DNA of 64,000 bases. Source: an uncultured Anaeromusa sp. GTDB taxonomy: Bacteria > Bacillota > Negativicutes > Anaeromusales > Anaeromusaceae. The DNA is taken from positions 1,961,520 through 2,025,519 of the forward strand of contig NZ_OY781460.1 of NCBI RefSeq assembly GCF_963676855.1, written 5' to 3'. Made by a program: the position numbers and the translations under genes. Shown here piece after piece: positions 16,926 to 25,430 of the stretch; the first letter of the stretch is position 1, and every line of letters begins with the position of its first letter. The notes under the pieces are model-generated. The model was not told the origin of the DNA. It was given only the letters and a program-made list of their open reading frames with translations, and made no database searches.

Positions 16926-17665
16926 CGGATTTGCATGTACATACGGTGCTGTCTCCTTGCGCTTCAGTGGAGATGACGCCGTCTTTGGTGGTACAGATGG
17001 CGCTGGAGTTAGGCCTGGATATTATTGCTGTTACTGACCATAATGCTGGTGATAATGCCAAAGCAGTTTGGCAGGCGGCGCGGCAGAGTTCGTTGACGGT
17101 TTGGCCGGGCATGGAAGTGGAGTGTGCCGAGGAAGCGCATTTACTGGTGCTTTTTGACGATTGGCCAGCCTTTGCGTCTTGGTGTGCCAAAGTAGATGGC
17201 TGGCGTAATGGCAGGCTAAATCAGAGCCGCCTTTTTGGGCCGCAGTGGATTTTAAGCGCGGAAGATGAACTGCTGGGCGAGCGGGAGGAGTTGCTTCTTT
17301 CGGCGTTAACGGCGGATGCGCAAACTCTTTGCGAAGAAGCGGTTCGCCTGGGCGGAATGGTTATCGCCAGCCATGTGGACCGGCCAGCCTACAGCCTTTT
17401 GGGGCAGCTGGGAATTTGGCCAACCGAGTTGCCCTTGGCGGCGGCGGAAATCTCAACCTGCGTAGCGAGCGAAGCCGAAGCAAGGCAGCGGCTGCCTCTT
17501 CTGCCGCAGGCGTTGCCGTTGGTGACGGCATCAGATGCGCATAGTTTAGCTGCTTTTTGTCAGGGCAGCAAAGTGCAAATAGTGATGGAAAAGCCTACGT
17601 TAGCTGAATTTTATCTGGCTTTGCACGGCAAGGACGGACGATGGCTGCGGTGGCATAGACTGTAA
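16910..17665 (+). CDS. PHP-domain phosphoesterase
   Basis: A 251-aa PHP metal-dependent phosphoesterase. Its metal-binding motifs appear in order: DLHVHTVLSPC at the N-terminus, VTDHNAGDN, the Glu in GMEVECAEEAH, ASHVDRPAYS and TASDAHSL. Such proteins hydrolyse phosphate esters or nucleotides; one found in a hydrogenase cluster could remove a phosphate or nucleotide made by the nearby ATPases. That link is inference. I chose ATG 16910, whose N-terminus MRSYLTDLHVHT is canonical; it overlaps the DRTGG gene by 16 bp and has only a weak ribosome binding site, suggesting coupled translation. Confidence 0.87.
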   Translation: MRSYLTDLHVHTVLSPCASVEMTPSLVVQMALELGLDIIAVTDHNAGDNAKAVWQAARQSSLTVWPGMEVECAEEAHLLVLFDDWPAFASWCAKVDGWRNGRLNQSRLFGPQWILSAEDELLGEREELLLSALTADAQTLCEEAVRLGGMVIASHVDRPAYSLLGQLGIWPTELPLAAAEISTCVASEAEARQRLPLLPQALPLVTASDAHSLAAFCQGSKVQIVMEKPTLAEFYLALHGKDGRWLRWHRL

Positions 17666-17696
17666 TAAAGAGGAGAACGCGTAAAAGGGGGAAACG

Positions 17697-18203
17697 ATGA
17701 TGAAAGTATCGAAGTCAGGATGTGCGTGTGGAGGGGCTGCTGAGGGGTATGAAGAACTTGCAGCGATTCTTGCACGCTATCAAGAGGTGCCAGGAGCTTT
17801 GATTCCGGTATTGCAGCAGGCCCAAGATGCCTACGGGTATTTATCACGGGAGGTGCTGGAACGGATTGCCGAGGGGCTGAAGTTGCCTATTAGCCAAGTA
17901 TATGGCGTGGTGACATTTTATTCACAGTTTCATCTTAATCCGCGAGGAAAACATATTGTAAGGGTGTGTCAGGGAACAGCCTGTCATGTAAGGGGAGCTA
18001 AAGCAATTTTAGAAGCCATGGAAAAAGAGCTGGGTGTAAAGCCGGGCGAGACGACAGAGGACTTAAACTTTACCTTGGAAACCGTAGCCTGTATTGGCGC
18101 CTGCGGCCTGGCGCCGGTTATGATGATTGATGATGATACGTATGGCCGATTGACGCCGGAAGGAATAGGAGGTATTTTGCAACCGTATCGTGGCCAGTCA
18201 TGA
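17697..18203 (+). CDS. hydC: Bifurcating hydrogenase, NuoE-type [2Fe-2S] subunit
   Basis: A 168-aa protein of the 24-kDa NADH dehydrogenase (NuoE) family, matching HydC/HndA of NADH- and ferredoxin-dependent hydrogenases. The thioredoxin-like C-terminal half has the four ligands of a [2Fe-2S] cluster, in VCQGTACHVRGA and CIGACGLAP. The N-terminal helical bundle (VPGALIPVLQQAQDAYGYL) is typical. Its partners are the NuoF-type and HydA genes downstream. ATG 17697 and ATG 17700 are both possible after AAAGGGGG. The stop overlaps the next gene by 4 bp. Confidence 0.93.
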   Translation: MMKVSKSGCACGGAAEGYEELAAILARYQEVPGALIPVLQQAQDAYGYLSREVLERIAEGLKLPISQVYGVVTFYSQFHLNPRGKHIVRVCQGTACHVRGAKAILEAMEKELGVKPGETTEDLNFTLETVACIGACGLAPVMMIDDDTYGRLTPEGIGGILQPYRGQS

Positions 18204-18718
18204 AAGAGCTTTCGCTGCTGCTATTAGAGCTTTTACGCAATTCTCTGGAAGCGGGGGCGGCCCGTGTGGATATCCGCGTACGGGAAGTAGGAGACTACTT
18301 GACGTGGCGGATTGCTGATGACGGAAGAGGTATGACGCGCCAAGAATGCAAAGAGGCGCTGAATCCTTTTTTTACGAAACGGACAACGCGGTCTGTGGGT
18401 TTGGGTTTAGGACTTTTAGATATGTGGACGCGGCATTGCGGTGGCAAGGTGCGGATGATTTCCCGGCCAGGGTTAGGGACTATGCTTTGCGCTTCTTTTG
18501 CCAGAAGACATCCTGATTTACCGCCTTGGGGCGATTTGCCCGGTACTTTGTGGACCTTGGCGGTGACGATGCCGCAAATTCATTTTCATTACCTGCATTA
18601 TCGAGACGGGCGGCAATGGCAGTGGGATTCATCAATTACAACAAGGCTGGACATGCTGACGTTGAAAGAAGTATTGGAGAAAGGCTGGAATGCATTGAAA
18701 GAGGAGGAACAGGCATGA
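18200..18718 (+). CDS. Second stand-alone GHKL ATPase domain protein
   Basis: A 172-aa protein whose first 110 residues form a histidine-kinase-type ATP-binding domain: N-box LELLRNSLEAGA, G1 box ADDGRGM and G2 box VGLGLGLLDMW. There is no phospho-acceptor histidine domain and no membrane segment. The C-terminal 60 residues are of unknown type and contain several His and Tyr residues (IHFHYLHYRDGRQW). It is locked between the NuoE-type and HndB-type genes by 4-bp overlaps at each end, so it is made in step with the enzyme subunits. It is therefore likely to act on the hydrogenase or its regulation. The target is not known. Confidence 0.86.
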   Translation: MKELSLLLLELLRNSLEAGAARVDIRVREVGDYLTWRIADDGRGMTRQECKEALNPFFTKRTTRSVGLGLGLLDMWTRHCGGKVRMISRPGLGTMLCASFARRHPDLPPWGDLPGTLWTLAVTMPQIHFHYLHYRDGRQWQWDSSITTRLDMLTLKEVLEKGWNALKEEEQA

Positions 18719-19080
18719 AAACACTGGAAGAATTAAATCGGTTGCGTGAGCGCGTGCGGCAGGATATTCGTATTCGGCAGCAGACCGATACACGGATTAT
18801 TATTGGCATGGGCACGTGCGGCATAGCCGCCGGTGCCCGAGACGTACTGAAGGCAGCTTTGGAAGAAGTAGCTAAACGGCATTTAGAGGGAGTCAGTGTT
18901 CAACAAACAGGCTGTATTGGAATGTGTGAGCAGGAAGTTCTTTTGGATGTGGTGCTGCCGGGGCAGCCGCGTATTATTTATGGAAAAGTAACTCCGGACA
19001 AGGTGGAACGTATTGTAGTAGAACATGTGGTGAATGGGCGTATTGTCGAAGAATGGGTTGTGGCTAAAATAGAGAACTAG
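18715..19080 (+). CDS. HndB-like [2Fe-2S] thioredoxin-fold protein
   Basis: A 121-aa (2Fe-2S) ferredoxin-domain protein like HndB of the Desulfovibrio NADP-reducing hydrogenase. The fold is the C-terminal half of NuoE, with Cys ligands in GMGTCGIAAGA and QTGCIGMCEQEVLLDV. It probably relays electrons within the hydrogenase complex or supports its assembly. A short N-terminal helix (LEELNRLRERVRQDI) precedes the domain. Start ATG 18715 has GAGGAGGAACAGG upstream and overlaps the previous stop by 4 bp. The NuoF-type gene starts 10 bp after its stop. Confidence 0.9.
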   Translation: MKTLEELNRLRERVRQDIRIRQQTDTRIIIGMGTCGIAAGARDVLKAALEEVAKRHLEGVSVQQTGCIGMCEQEVLLDVVLPGQPRIIYGKVTPDKVERIVVEHVVNGRIVEEWVVAKIEN

Positions 19081-19090
19081 GAGGAGGACC

Positions 19091-20881
19091 ATGGAATACG
19101 TAAGGGCGCATGTATTGATTTGTGCCGGAACAGGCTGTACGTCGTCCGGCTCAAAAAAAGTGGAAGCTGCATTGCGGCGTGAGCTGGAGGAAAAAGGCTT
19201 AGCTCGAGAAATTAAGATCGTAGAAACCGGTTGTCATGGCTTTTGTGAAATGGGACCGTTGGTCATCGTATATCCGGAAGGCGTCTTTTATGTGCGCGTG
19301 CAAGAAGAAGACGTTCCAGAACTGGTAGAAGAGCATTTTTATAAGGGGCGTATTGTCCAACGACTACTCTATCAAGAGCCGTTGACGGCGGAGCGCATTC
19401 CTGGCTATGAGGATATTCAGTTCTACCGCAAGCAGCAACGCTTGGTTTTGGCCAATTGCGGACATATCAATCCGGAAGTAATTGAGGAATATATTGCTGG
19501 CGGTGGTTATGAAGCCTTGGGCAGAGCGTTGACGACGATGACGCCGCAGCAGGTAGTAGACGAGGTTAAACTTTCCGGTCTGCGGGGGCGGGGCGGCGGC
19601 GGTTTCCCGACCGGCTTGAAGTGGAGCTTTGCCGCCAAGGAACCACAGGGGAAAAAATATGTGGTTTGCAATGCTGACGAAGGAGATCCGGGAGCCTTCA
19701 TGGATCGCAGCGTGCTAGAAGGAGATCCGCATCGTGTGTTGGAAGGCATGCTCGTTTGTGGCTATGCCATTGGGGCGGACGAGGGGTATATCTATGTGCG
19801 CGCCGAATATCCTTTGGCCATCAAGCGGTTGAAGGTAGCTATCGCCCAGGCGGAAGCCATGGGGCTTTTAGGGGACGATATCTTGGGTTCCGGTTTTTCG
19901 TTTCATATTAAGATTAAAGAAGGCGCTGGCGCCTTTGTATGTGGAGAAGAAACGGCTCTTTTAGCATCTATTGAAGGCAAACGAGGCATGCCGCGTCCCA
20001 GACCTCCTTTTCCGGCGGTAGCAGGGCTTTGGGGCAAGCCGACAAACATCAACAATGTGGAGACGTTCGCTAATGTGCCGCAGATTATCGCCAAAGGCGG
20101 TGCGTGGTATGCATCTATCGGCACGGAAAAAAGCAAAGGGACGAAAGTGTTCGCTTTGACTGGAAAAGTGAATCATACGGGCTTGGCGGAAGTTCCCATG
20201 GGCATTGCCATGAGGGAAATTATTTTTGAGATTGGCGGCGGCATTCAAAACGGTAAAAAATTCAAAGCCGTGCAAATCGGAGGACCGTCCGGCGGCTGCT
20301 TGCCGGAAGAGCTTTTGGACCTGCCTGTAGATTATGATTCTTTACTGCAGGTAGGTGCTATGATGGGCTCCGGCGGTCTGGTGGTGATGGATGAAACAAC
20401 CTGTATGGTGGATGTGGCTCGCTTTTTCTTGAATTTTACCCAGTCCGAATCATGCGGCAAATGCACTCCCTGTCGGGAAGGTACAAAACGCATGCTGGAA
20501 ATTTTGACCCGTATTACGGAAGGAGAAGGTCGAGAGGGAGATATTGAACTGCTTGAAGAACTGGGACGCAGCATCAAAGCGGCTTCCCTTTGCGGGTTAG
20601 GACAGACGGCGCCGAACCCGGTATTGAGCACTCTGCGGTATTTCCGCCACGAATACGAGGCCCATATTCGTGAGAAACGTTGTCCTGCTGGCGCTTGTGC
20701 TAAAATGGCGGCGTATTCGATTACCGATACATGCAAAGGCTGTGGTCTTTGTAAGAAGGTGTGTCCTGTAGGCGCTATTTCAGGAGAACTCAAAGGGCAA
20801 CATAGTATTGATACGGAAAAATGCATCAAATGCGGCAGTTGTCTGGCTAAATGTCCATTCCAGGCCATTGTTAAAGGATAA
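19091..20881 (+). CDS. hydB: Bifurcating hydrogenase, NuoF-type flavoprotein subunit
   Basis: The 596-aa subunit should bind FMN, NADH and several Fe-S clusters and is the bifurcating core of HydABC/HndABCD-type hydrogenases. Domains in order: an N-terminal thioredoxin-like [2Fe-2S] region (CAGTGCTSSGS, CHGFCEMGPL); the NADH/FMN-binding NuoF core with GLRGRGGGGFPTGLKW near residue 163 and the flavin site CNADEGDPGAFMDR; an SLBB region; the [4Fe-4S] motif ESCGKCTPCREGTKRM; and two C-terminal ferredoxin clusters, CKGCGLCKKVCP and CIKCGSCLAKCP. That extra ferredoxin tail distinguishes it from complex I NuoF. ATG 19091 follows GGAGGAGGACC. Confidence 0.95.
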   Translation: MEYVRAHVLICAGTGCTSSGSKKVEAALRRELEEKGLAREIKIVETGCHGFCEMGPLVIVYPEGVFYVRVQEEDVPELVEEHFYKGRIVQRLLYQEPLTAERIPGYEDIQFYRKQQRLVLANCGHINPEVIEEYIAGGGYEALGRALTTMTPQQVVDEVKLSGLRGRGGGGFPTGLKWSFAAKEPQGKKYVVCNADEGDPGAFMDRSVLEGDPHRVLEGMLVCGYAIGADEGYIYVRAEYPLAIKRLKVAIAQAEAMGLLGDDILGSGFSFHIKIKEGAGAFVCGEETALLASIEGKRGMPRPRPPFPAVAGLWGKPTNINNVETFANVPQIIAKGGAWYASIGTEKSKGTKVFALTGKVNHTGLAEVPMGIAMREIIFEIGGGIQNGKKFKAVQIGGPSGGCLPEELLDLPVDYDSLLQVGAMMGSGGLVVMDETTCMVDVARFFLNFTQSESCGKCTPCREGTKRMLEILTRITEGEGREGDIELLEELGRSIKAASLCGLGQTAPNPVLSTLRYFRHEYEAHIREKRCPAGACAKMAAYSITDTCKGCGLCKKVCPVGAISGELKGQHSIDTEKCIKCGSCLAKCPFQAIVKG

Positions 20882-20902
20882 GAAGCAAAGGAGCTGACTT
20901 GT

Positions 20903-22627
20903 ATGGATATGGTACGCATTACAGTGGACGGCCAGACTGTTGAAGTGCCCAAAACGGCCACTGTGTGGGAAGCGGCGCGCCTGGCCGGTGTAAATATTCC
21001 TAATCTTTGTCATCATCCGGAATTACGTCCGGAGGGAAATTGTCGTGTTTGCCTAGTGCAAATAGAAGGGGCGCGCTCGTTGGCCGCTTCCTGTGTACAT
21101 CCTGTGACGGAAGGCATGGTAGTGCATACGCACACACCGGCGGTGCGAGATGCTCGCAAGATGGTGGTAGAGCTTATTTTGGCTAACCATCCGGCAGACT
21201 GTTTAGCGTGCGAGCGCAATGGCGATTGCGAGCTGCAGCAAATGGCGGCGGAACTTGGTTTAAGGCAGGTTCGCTTTGAGGGGGAACGTCGGCAAGGTAA
21301 AAAAGACGCTGCCAATCCGTCTCTTGTGCGAGATCCTGAAAAATGCATTTTATGCGGACGCTGTATCCGGGCTTGCAGTGATGTGCAGGGAGTGCATGTG
21401 TACAGCTTTGCTAAGCGTGGATTTTATGCGGAAGTGACGCCGGCTTTTGGCATGGGGTTGGATGCGGCGGCCTGTACGTATTGCGGACGTTGCGCTGCGG
21501 TTTGTCCAACAGCGGCTATTACCGTCAAAAATGATACGGCGCCGGTTTGGCAGGCACTGGATGACACAGGCAAGCATGTCGTGGTCCAGACGGCGCCGGC
21601 AGTGCGAGTGGCTTTGGGGGAAGCGCTAGGCTTACCTGCCGCCAGCATTGTAACGGGGAAAATGGTGGCGGCCCTGCGCAGGCTTGGCTTTGATAAGGTA
21701 TTCGATACTGATTTCGCCGCCGACGTGACTATTATGGAAGAAGGCAATGAATTGTTGCAGCGTATCAAAGAAGGCGGTGTGCTGCCGATGATTACTTCTT
21801 GTAGTCCTGGCTGGATTAATTTTGCCGAACTTTTCTATCCCGAGCTGCTGCCGCATCTCTCGACGGCTAAGTCGCCGCAGCAGATTTTCGGTGCGTTGGT
21901 GAAAACCTACTACGCAGAAAAGAGCGGCATCAAAGCGGAGGATATTGTCTCTGTTTCGGTAATGCCTTGTACGGCGAAAAAGGCCGAAGCAGCGCGTCCG
22001 GAAATGTGCGATAGTGGTTTTAGGGATGTGGACTATGTGCTGACAACCCAAGAATTAGCGGCGATGATTCGTGAAGCCAGCTTGGATTTTGAAGCGCTAC
22101 CAGAAGAGGAATTTGACGCTCCCATGGGCATTTCTAGCGGCGCTGGCGTTATCTTCGGCAGTACCGGCGGTGTAATGGAGGCCGCCTTACGTACGGTCTA
22201 CGAGACAGTAACCGGCTGTGTTTTAGAGCAGGTAGAGCTGCGCGAAGTGCGTGGTCTGGAAGGAATACGGGAAGCGGAAATTGACCTGCAGGGCACGATC
22301 GTTCGCGTGGCCATCGCACATTCACTGCGTCATGCAGGAACCTTACTGGAAAAAGTAAGAAATGGCGAGGTTAATTACCACTTTATTGAGATCATGGCTT
22401 GTCCTGGCGGTTGTCTGGGCGGCGGCGGACAGCCACGCAGCAAGTTGGCGGACTTTCGGCAACGTCGTATGGCGGCCTTGTACGAATGCGATGAACGAAG
22501 TGGTTTGCGCAAATCCCATGAAAACCCAGCGGTGCAGGAACTATACGCTTCGTGGCTGCAGGCTCCGTTGAGTGAAAAGTCGCATCATTTACTGCATACG
22601 CATTACCAACCGCAACAGAGAGGCTAA
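20903..22627 (+). CDS. hydA: [FeFe]-hydrogenase catalytic subunit
   Basis: HydA makes or uses H2 at its H-cluster in the cytoplasm. The 574-aa protein has an N-terminal [2Fe-2S] domain (CHHPELRPEGNCRVC), the His/Cys cluster motif HPADCLACERNGDCELQ, two [4Fe-4S] motifs (CILCGRCIRACSD and CTYCGRCAAVCP), and the three H-cluster loops TSCSPGW (Cys near residue 300), MPCTAKKAE and MACPGGCLGGGGQP. The C-terminal small-subunit domain is intact. With the NuoE, NuoF and HndB-type genes it makes an NAD(P)H/ferredoxin-linked bifurcating hydrogenase. Start ATG 20903 follows AAAGGAG. The maturation genes hydEFG are not in this window. Confidence 0.96.
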   Translation: MDMVRITVDGQTVEVPKTATVWEAARLAGVNIPNLCHHPELRPEGNCRVCLVQIEGARSLAASCVHPVTEGMVVHTHTPAVRDARKMVVELILANHPADCLACERNGDCELQQMAAELGLRQVRFEGERRQGKKDAANPSLVRDPEKCILCGRCIRACSDVQGVHVYSFAKRGFYAEVTPAFGMGLDAAACTYCGRCAAVCPTAAITVKNDTAPVWQALDDTGKHVVVQTAPAVRVALGEALGLPAASIVTGKMVAALRRLGFDKVFDTDFAADVTIMEEGNELLQRIKEGGVLPMITSCSPGWINFAELFYPELLPHLSTAKSPQQIFGALVKTYYAEKSGIKAEDIVSVSVMPCTAKKAEAARPEMCDSGFRDVDYVLTTQELAAMIREASLDFEALPEEEFDAPMGISSGAGVIFGSTGGVMEAALRTVYETVTGCVLEQVELREVRGLEGIREAEIDLQGTIVRVAIAHSLRHAGTLLEKVRNGEVNYHFIEIMACPGGCLGGGGQPRSKLADFRQRRMAALYECDERSGLRKSHENPAVQELYASWLQAPLSEKSHHLLHTHYQPQQRG

Positions 22628-22687
22628 GCTATTATTGAGGTAGCTGTTTAAGAAAACAGCATGGAATAACTGTATATATTGAAATAG

Positions 22688-22734
22688 AAGGAAAGGCGAA
22701 TTTACAGAATATAACAACATTCGCCTTTCCTTTT
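22688..22734 (+). terminator. Terminator of the hydrogenase operon
   Basis: AGGAAAGGCGAAT (22689-22701) pairs perfectly with ATTCGCCTTTCCT (22719-22731), followed by TTTTG. The rest of the 255-bp gap up to rex is A/T-rich, and I found no convincing promoter in it. Confidence 0.9.
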
Positions 22735-22882
22735 GTAATGTGATTTTTTATATTCTATAGAGGAGGATTTTGTCATTGCAGTGCGAATAACAAAATAAAG
22801 ATAAGTAAAGTTAAAGAAAAATTAAAGAGAAAATAATGATTTTTGAGAACAAAATGAAATCCCAGTGGAGTAGGGGGATTGT

Positions 22883-23518
22883 TTGTTGAAAGAGCATATC
22901 ATGATTTCGAAGGCGACAATTGATCGTTTGCCGCTGTACTTTCGTACGTTGAAGCTGAGTCAAGAAGAGGGGATTGAAATTATTTCCTCTGAAGAACTAG
23001 GGAATCGCTTGGGAGTGACGCCAGAGCAGATTCGCAAGGATTTGGCTTCTTTCGGACAATTTGGGAAAAAAGGCGTCGGTTATTATGTGCGGGAGCTTTT
23101 GCGCAATATCGGCGAGATTCTTGGTCTACATCACAACTGGAATATTGCGGTTGTGGGTATGGGCCATTTGGGTTGGGCCTTGGCGCATTACAAAAACTTT
23201 TCTTCTTTAGGTTTTAATATGGCGGCGCTTTTAGACGTGGCGCCGGAGCGAATTGGCATGGTTGTGAACGGTGTGGCTATTGAGCATGCCGACAAACTAG
23301 AAGAAATCGTCCGGCAGCGGCAGATACAGATTGCCATTATTGCTGTACCTGCGGAACATGCGCAGTTGATGGTAGATCGTCTGGTGGCAGCTGGCGTCAA
23401 AGGGATTTGGAATTTTGCACCCCGTAAGATCGAAGTGCCGCGGCAGGTGTCGTTGATTAACGAAGATTTGTCAGTAGGCCTGAGTAGTCTTTCTTACTAT
23501 TTGACGCGTCAAGATTAG
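22883..23518 (+). CDS. rex: Redox-sensing transcriptional repressor Rex
   Basis: Rex binds DNA when NAD+ is high and lets go when NADH rises, controlling fermentation and hydrogenase genes. The roughly 205-211-aa product has the winged-helix N-terminus (ISKATIDRLPLYFRTL and LGVTPEQIRKDLASFGQFG) and a Rossmann fold with GMGHLGWAL near residue 92. The start is uncertain: TTG 22883 or TTG 22886 sit after AGGGGG (22872-22877), while ATG 22901 gives the commonest N-terminus, MISKATI, but has only GAAAGAG upstream. The gene stands alone between two terminators. It lies between the hydrogenase and propionate operons, both plausible targets. Confidence 0.95.
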   Translation: MLKEHIMISKATIDRLPLYFRTLKLSQEEGIEIISSEELGNRLGVTPEQIRKDLASFGQFGKKGVGYYVRELLRNIGEILGLHHNWNIAVVGMGHLGWALAHYKNFSSLGFNMAALLDVAPERIGMVVNGVAIEHADKLEEIVRQRQIQIAIIAVPAEHAQLMVDRLVAAGVKGIWNFAPRKIEVPRQVSLINEDLSVGLSSLSYYLTRQD

Positions 23519-23546
23519 CTGGAGTATTATAAATGAAAAAACCATA

Positions 23547-23568
23547 GTGAATACGTGTATACATTCAC
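23547..23568. promoter_or_regulatory. Inverted repeat GTGAAT-N10-ATTCAC
   Basis: GTGAAT (23547-23552) and ATTCAC (23563-23568) face each other across ten bases, with GTATAC near the centre. It lies about 28 bp after the rex stop, immediately ahead of a possible promoter at 23571. It has the form of a dimeric regulator site. The spacing is too long for a standard Rex box, so the protein that might bind is not known. Confidence 0.4.
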
Positions 23569-23648
23569 AATTGAGCAGGATTTTTATAACTAAATATAGT
23601 AATAATATCTTGTATGAGTTTTTGCGTTATCGGTTCGTTTTGAAGCTG

Positions 23649-23723
23649 CAAGGGTGTGAAAATGCCGTCAGTTGCCGCGAAACCGTCAATTGACGGTACT
23701 TTTGCGACCCTTTCCTTTTTTTT
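23649..23723 (+). terminator. Long imperfect hairpin with U-run upstream of the CoA-transferase gene
   Basis: An outer arm AAGGGT...AAAA (from about 23650) pairs with TTTTGCGACCCTT (ending at 23712), and inner CCGTCAGTTG pairs with CAATTGACGG. A run of T follows (TCCTTTTTTTT). The 3' half itself contains a perfect 16-bp palindrome, ACCGTCAATTGACGGT (23682-23697), so two alternative folds exist. It could end rex transcription, or act as an attenuator if transcription starts at the 23571-23600 promoter. Confidence 0.6.
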
Positions 23724-23757
23724 GCAGTGATTATCCTAGCTTGTTCATAATTGAACA
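23722..23757 (+). promoter_or_regulatory. Candidate promoter with overlapping operator, propionate operon
   Basis: TTGCAG (23722-23727) and CATAAT (23746-23751) are 18 bp apart. A perfect inverted repeat, TGTTCA-N4-TGAACA (23742-23757), covers the -10 element. A regulator bound there would block polymerase. The arrangement is visible; its function is inferred. Confidence 0.5.
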
Positions 23758-23894
23758 CAAGGGTTCGGCCCTGAAAAGCAAAGATTCTTACGGAACAGCA
23801 TCATTGCTGGAGGTGAGGTAGTAGGGAGAATTACGTGCAAGGGAATTTCCGGTAAAAATGCTTCTGTTGCCAGAACTAAGGAGGAGAGTTGTTA

Positions 23895-25403
23895 ATGATT
23901 GACATTCGGGATCGCGTGCGCAATAAAGAACTGCATGCAAAGATTGTCAGTGCTGAAGAGGCTGCAGCCTTTATTAAACCCGGGATGAACATTGGCGCCA
24001 GCGGTTTCACTCCTGCCGGCTATCCGAAGGCTGTGCCTTTGGCGTTGGCGGAGCGGATGAAAAAAGAACCTTTCCAGATTAACCTTTGGACAGGCGCTTC
24101 CGTAGGCAAGGAATTGGATGGCGCGCTGATGGAGGTTGGCGGTATTGCCCGTCGCATGCCTTATCAGACCAACAATGATTTGCGTAAAGCATTAAATGCG
24201 GGTAAATTGGAATATTTTGATTTGCATTTGAGCCATTCCGCCCAGATGGTGCGTTATGGTTTTCTTGGCGGCAAAGTGGATGTGGCTATCGTAGAAGCCT
24301 GTGCGATTACGGAAGAGGGCCATATTATTCCTACGACCTCTATGGGGAATACCGCATCCTTTGTACAGGAAGCCGATGTAGTTATCGTAGAAGTGAATAC
24401 CAGCCAGCCGTTAGAGTTGGAAGGCATGCATGATGTCTATACGCCGGAAGATCCGCCGTACCGTAAAGCCATTCCGTTGTGCAAGGTTGACGAACGGATT
24501 GGGACTCCCTATATTCCCTGCGGTCTGGATAAAATTAAGTATATTGTCGCTTGCGATATCAAAGACGATGTGCGCGGCTTTGCGCCTATTGACGATGATT
24601 CCAAAAAAATGTCGGAACTGGCTATTGAATTTTTCCATCAAGAAATCAAAGCCGGCCGTTTGCAGAAAAACTTACTGCCTTTGCAATCTGGCGTAGGTTC
24701 GGTAGCAAACGCTGTTGTCAGCGGCTTTGTGAACTCCGACTTTGAAAACCTTGAAGTTTTTACCGAAGTTATTCAGGACGGCATGCTGGATTTGGCTGAC
24801 GCCGGAAAACTTCGCTTTGCATCTGGTACTTCTTTCTCGCCATCTCCGGAAGGCTTGGAGCGTTTGTACCAAAATATCGATGAATATCGTACCAAGATGG
24901 TTCTGCGGCCGCAGGAAATTTCCAACAGCCCAGAACTGGCCCGCCGATTGGGGATTATCGCTATGAATACGGCGATTGAATTTGACATTTATGGTAATGT
25001 CAACTCCACCCACATCATGGGCAGCAAAATGATGAATGGTATTGGCGGTTCCGGCGATTTCGCCCGTAACGGCTATTTGACCATGTTCTTCTCCACTTCA
25101 ACGGCGAAGGACGGTGCTATTTCCTCGATCGTGCCTTTTGTGTCCCATGTGGATCACAGCGAGCATGACATTGATGTCTTTGTAACAGAGCAAGGTTTGG
25201 CTGATGTGCGCGGCCTCAGCCCGCGTGAGCGAGCTAAGGTCATTATTGAAAACTGCGCGCATCCCGACTTCAAGCCCATGTTGCTGGACTACTATGAACG
25301 TGCTTGCAAAGCGACAAAAAATGCGCATACCCCGCACATTTTGTCCGAGGCCCTTTCGTGGCATGTCCGTTTCCAAGAAACGGGCACGATGAAATTGAAA
25401 TAA
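23895..25403 (+). CDS. Acetyl-CoA hydrolase/transferase family protein, probable succinate/propionate CoA-transferase
   Basis: A 502-aa CoA-transferase of the acetyl-CoA hydrolase/Cat1 family. It should move CoA between propionyl-CoA or acetyl-CoA and succinate, regenerating succinyl-CoA for the mutase. Visible are the N-terminal ASGFTPAGYPKAVP region, VIVEVNTSQPLELEGMHDVY, and the late glycine-rich GIGGSGDFARNGYL. The position as first gene of a methylmalonyl-CoA operon supports the succinate/propionate specificity. Start ATG 23895 lies 8 bases after AAGGAGGAG; an in-frame TTG at 23889 is too close to that site. Confidence 0.88.
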   Translation: MIDIRDRVRNKELHAKIVSAEEAAAFIKPGMNIGASGFTPAGYPKAVPLALAERMKKEPFQINLWTGASVGKELDGALMEVGGIARRMPYQTNNDLRKALNAGKLEYFDLHLSHSAQMVRYGFLGGKVDVAIVEACAITEEGHIIPTTSMGNTASFVQEADVVIVEVNTSQPLELEGMHDVYTPEDPPYRKAIPLCKVDERIGTPYIPCGLDKIKYIVACDIKDDVRGFAPIDDDSKKMSELAIEFFHQEIKAGRLQKNLLPLQSGVGSVANAVVSGFVNSDFENLEVFTEVIQDGMLDLADAGKLRFASGTSFSPSPEGLERLYQNIDEYRTKMVLRPQEISNSPELARRLGIIAMNTAIEFDIYGNVNSTHIMGSKMMNGIGGSGDFARNGYLTMFFSTSTAKDGAISSIVPFVSHVDHSEHDIDVFVTEQGLADVRGLSPRERAKVIIENCAHPDFKPMLLDYYERACKATKNAHTPHILSEALSWHVRFQETGTMKLK

Positions 25404-25430
25404 AGAAAGAGTAAAGGAGGCCCTTTGTTA

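Larger units (their letters stand above)
23519..23894. other. 376-bp control region upstream of the propionate operon
   Basis: No ORF is supported here. The region holds, in order: an inverted repeat at 23547-23568; a possible first promoter TTGAGC (23571-23576) with TATAGT (23595-23600), spacer 18; a long terminator-like hairpin (23649-23720); a second candidate promoter overlapping an operator-like repeat (23722-23757); and a roughly 135-base leader ending in AAGGAGGAG before the first gene. The density of symmetric elements is the highest in the window. Confidence 0.7.
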
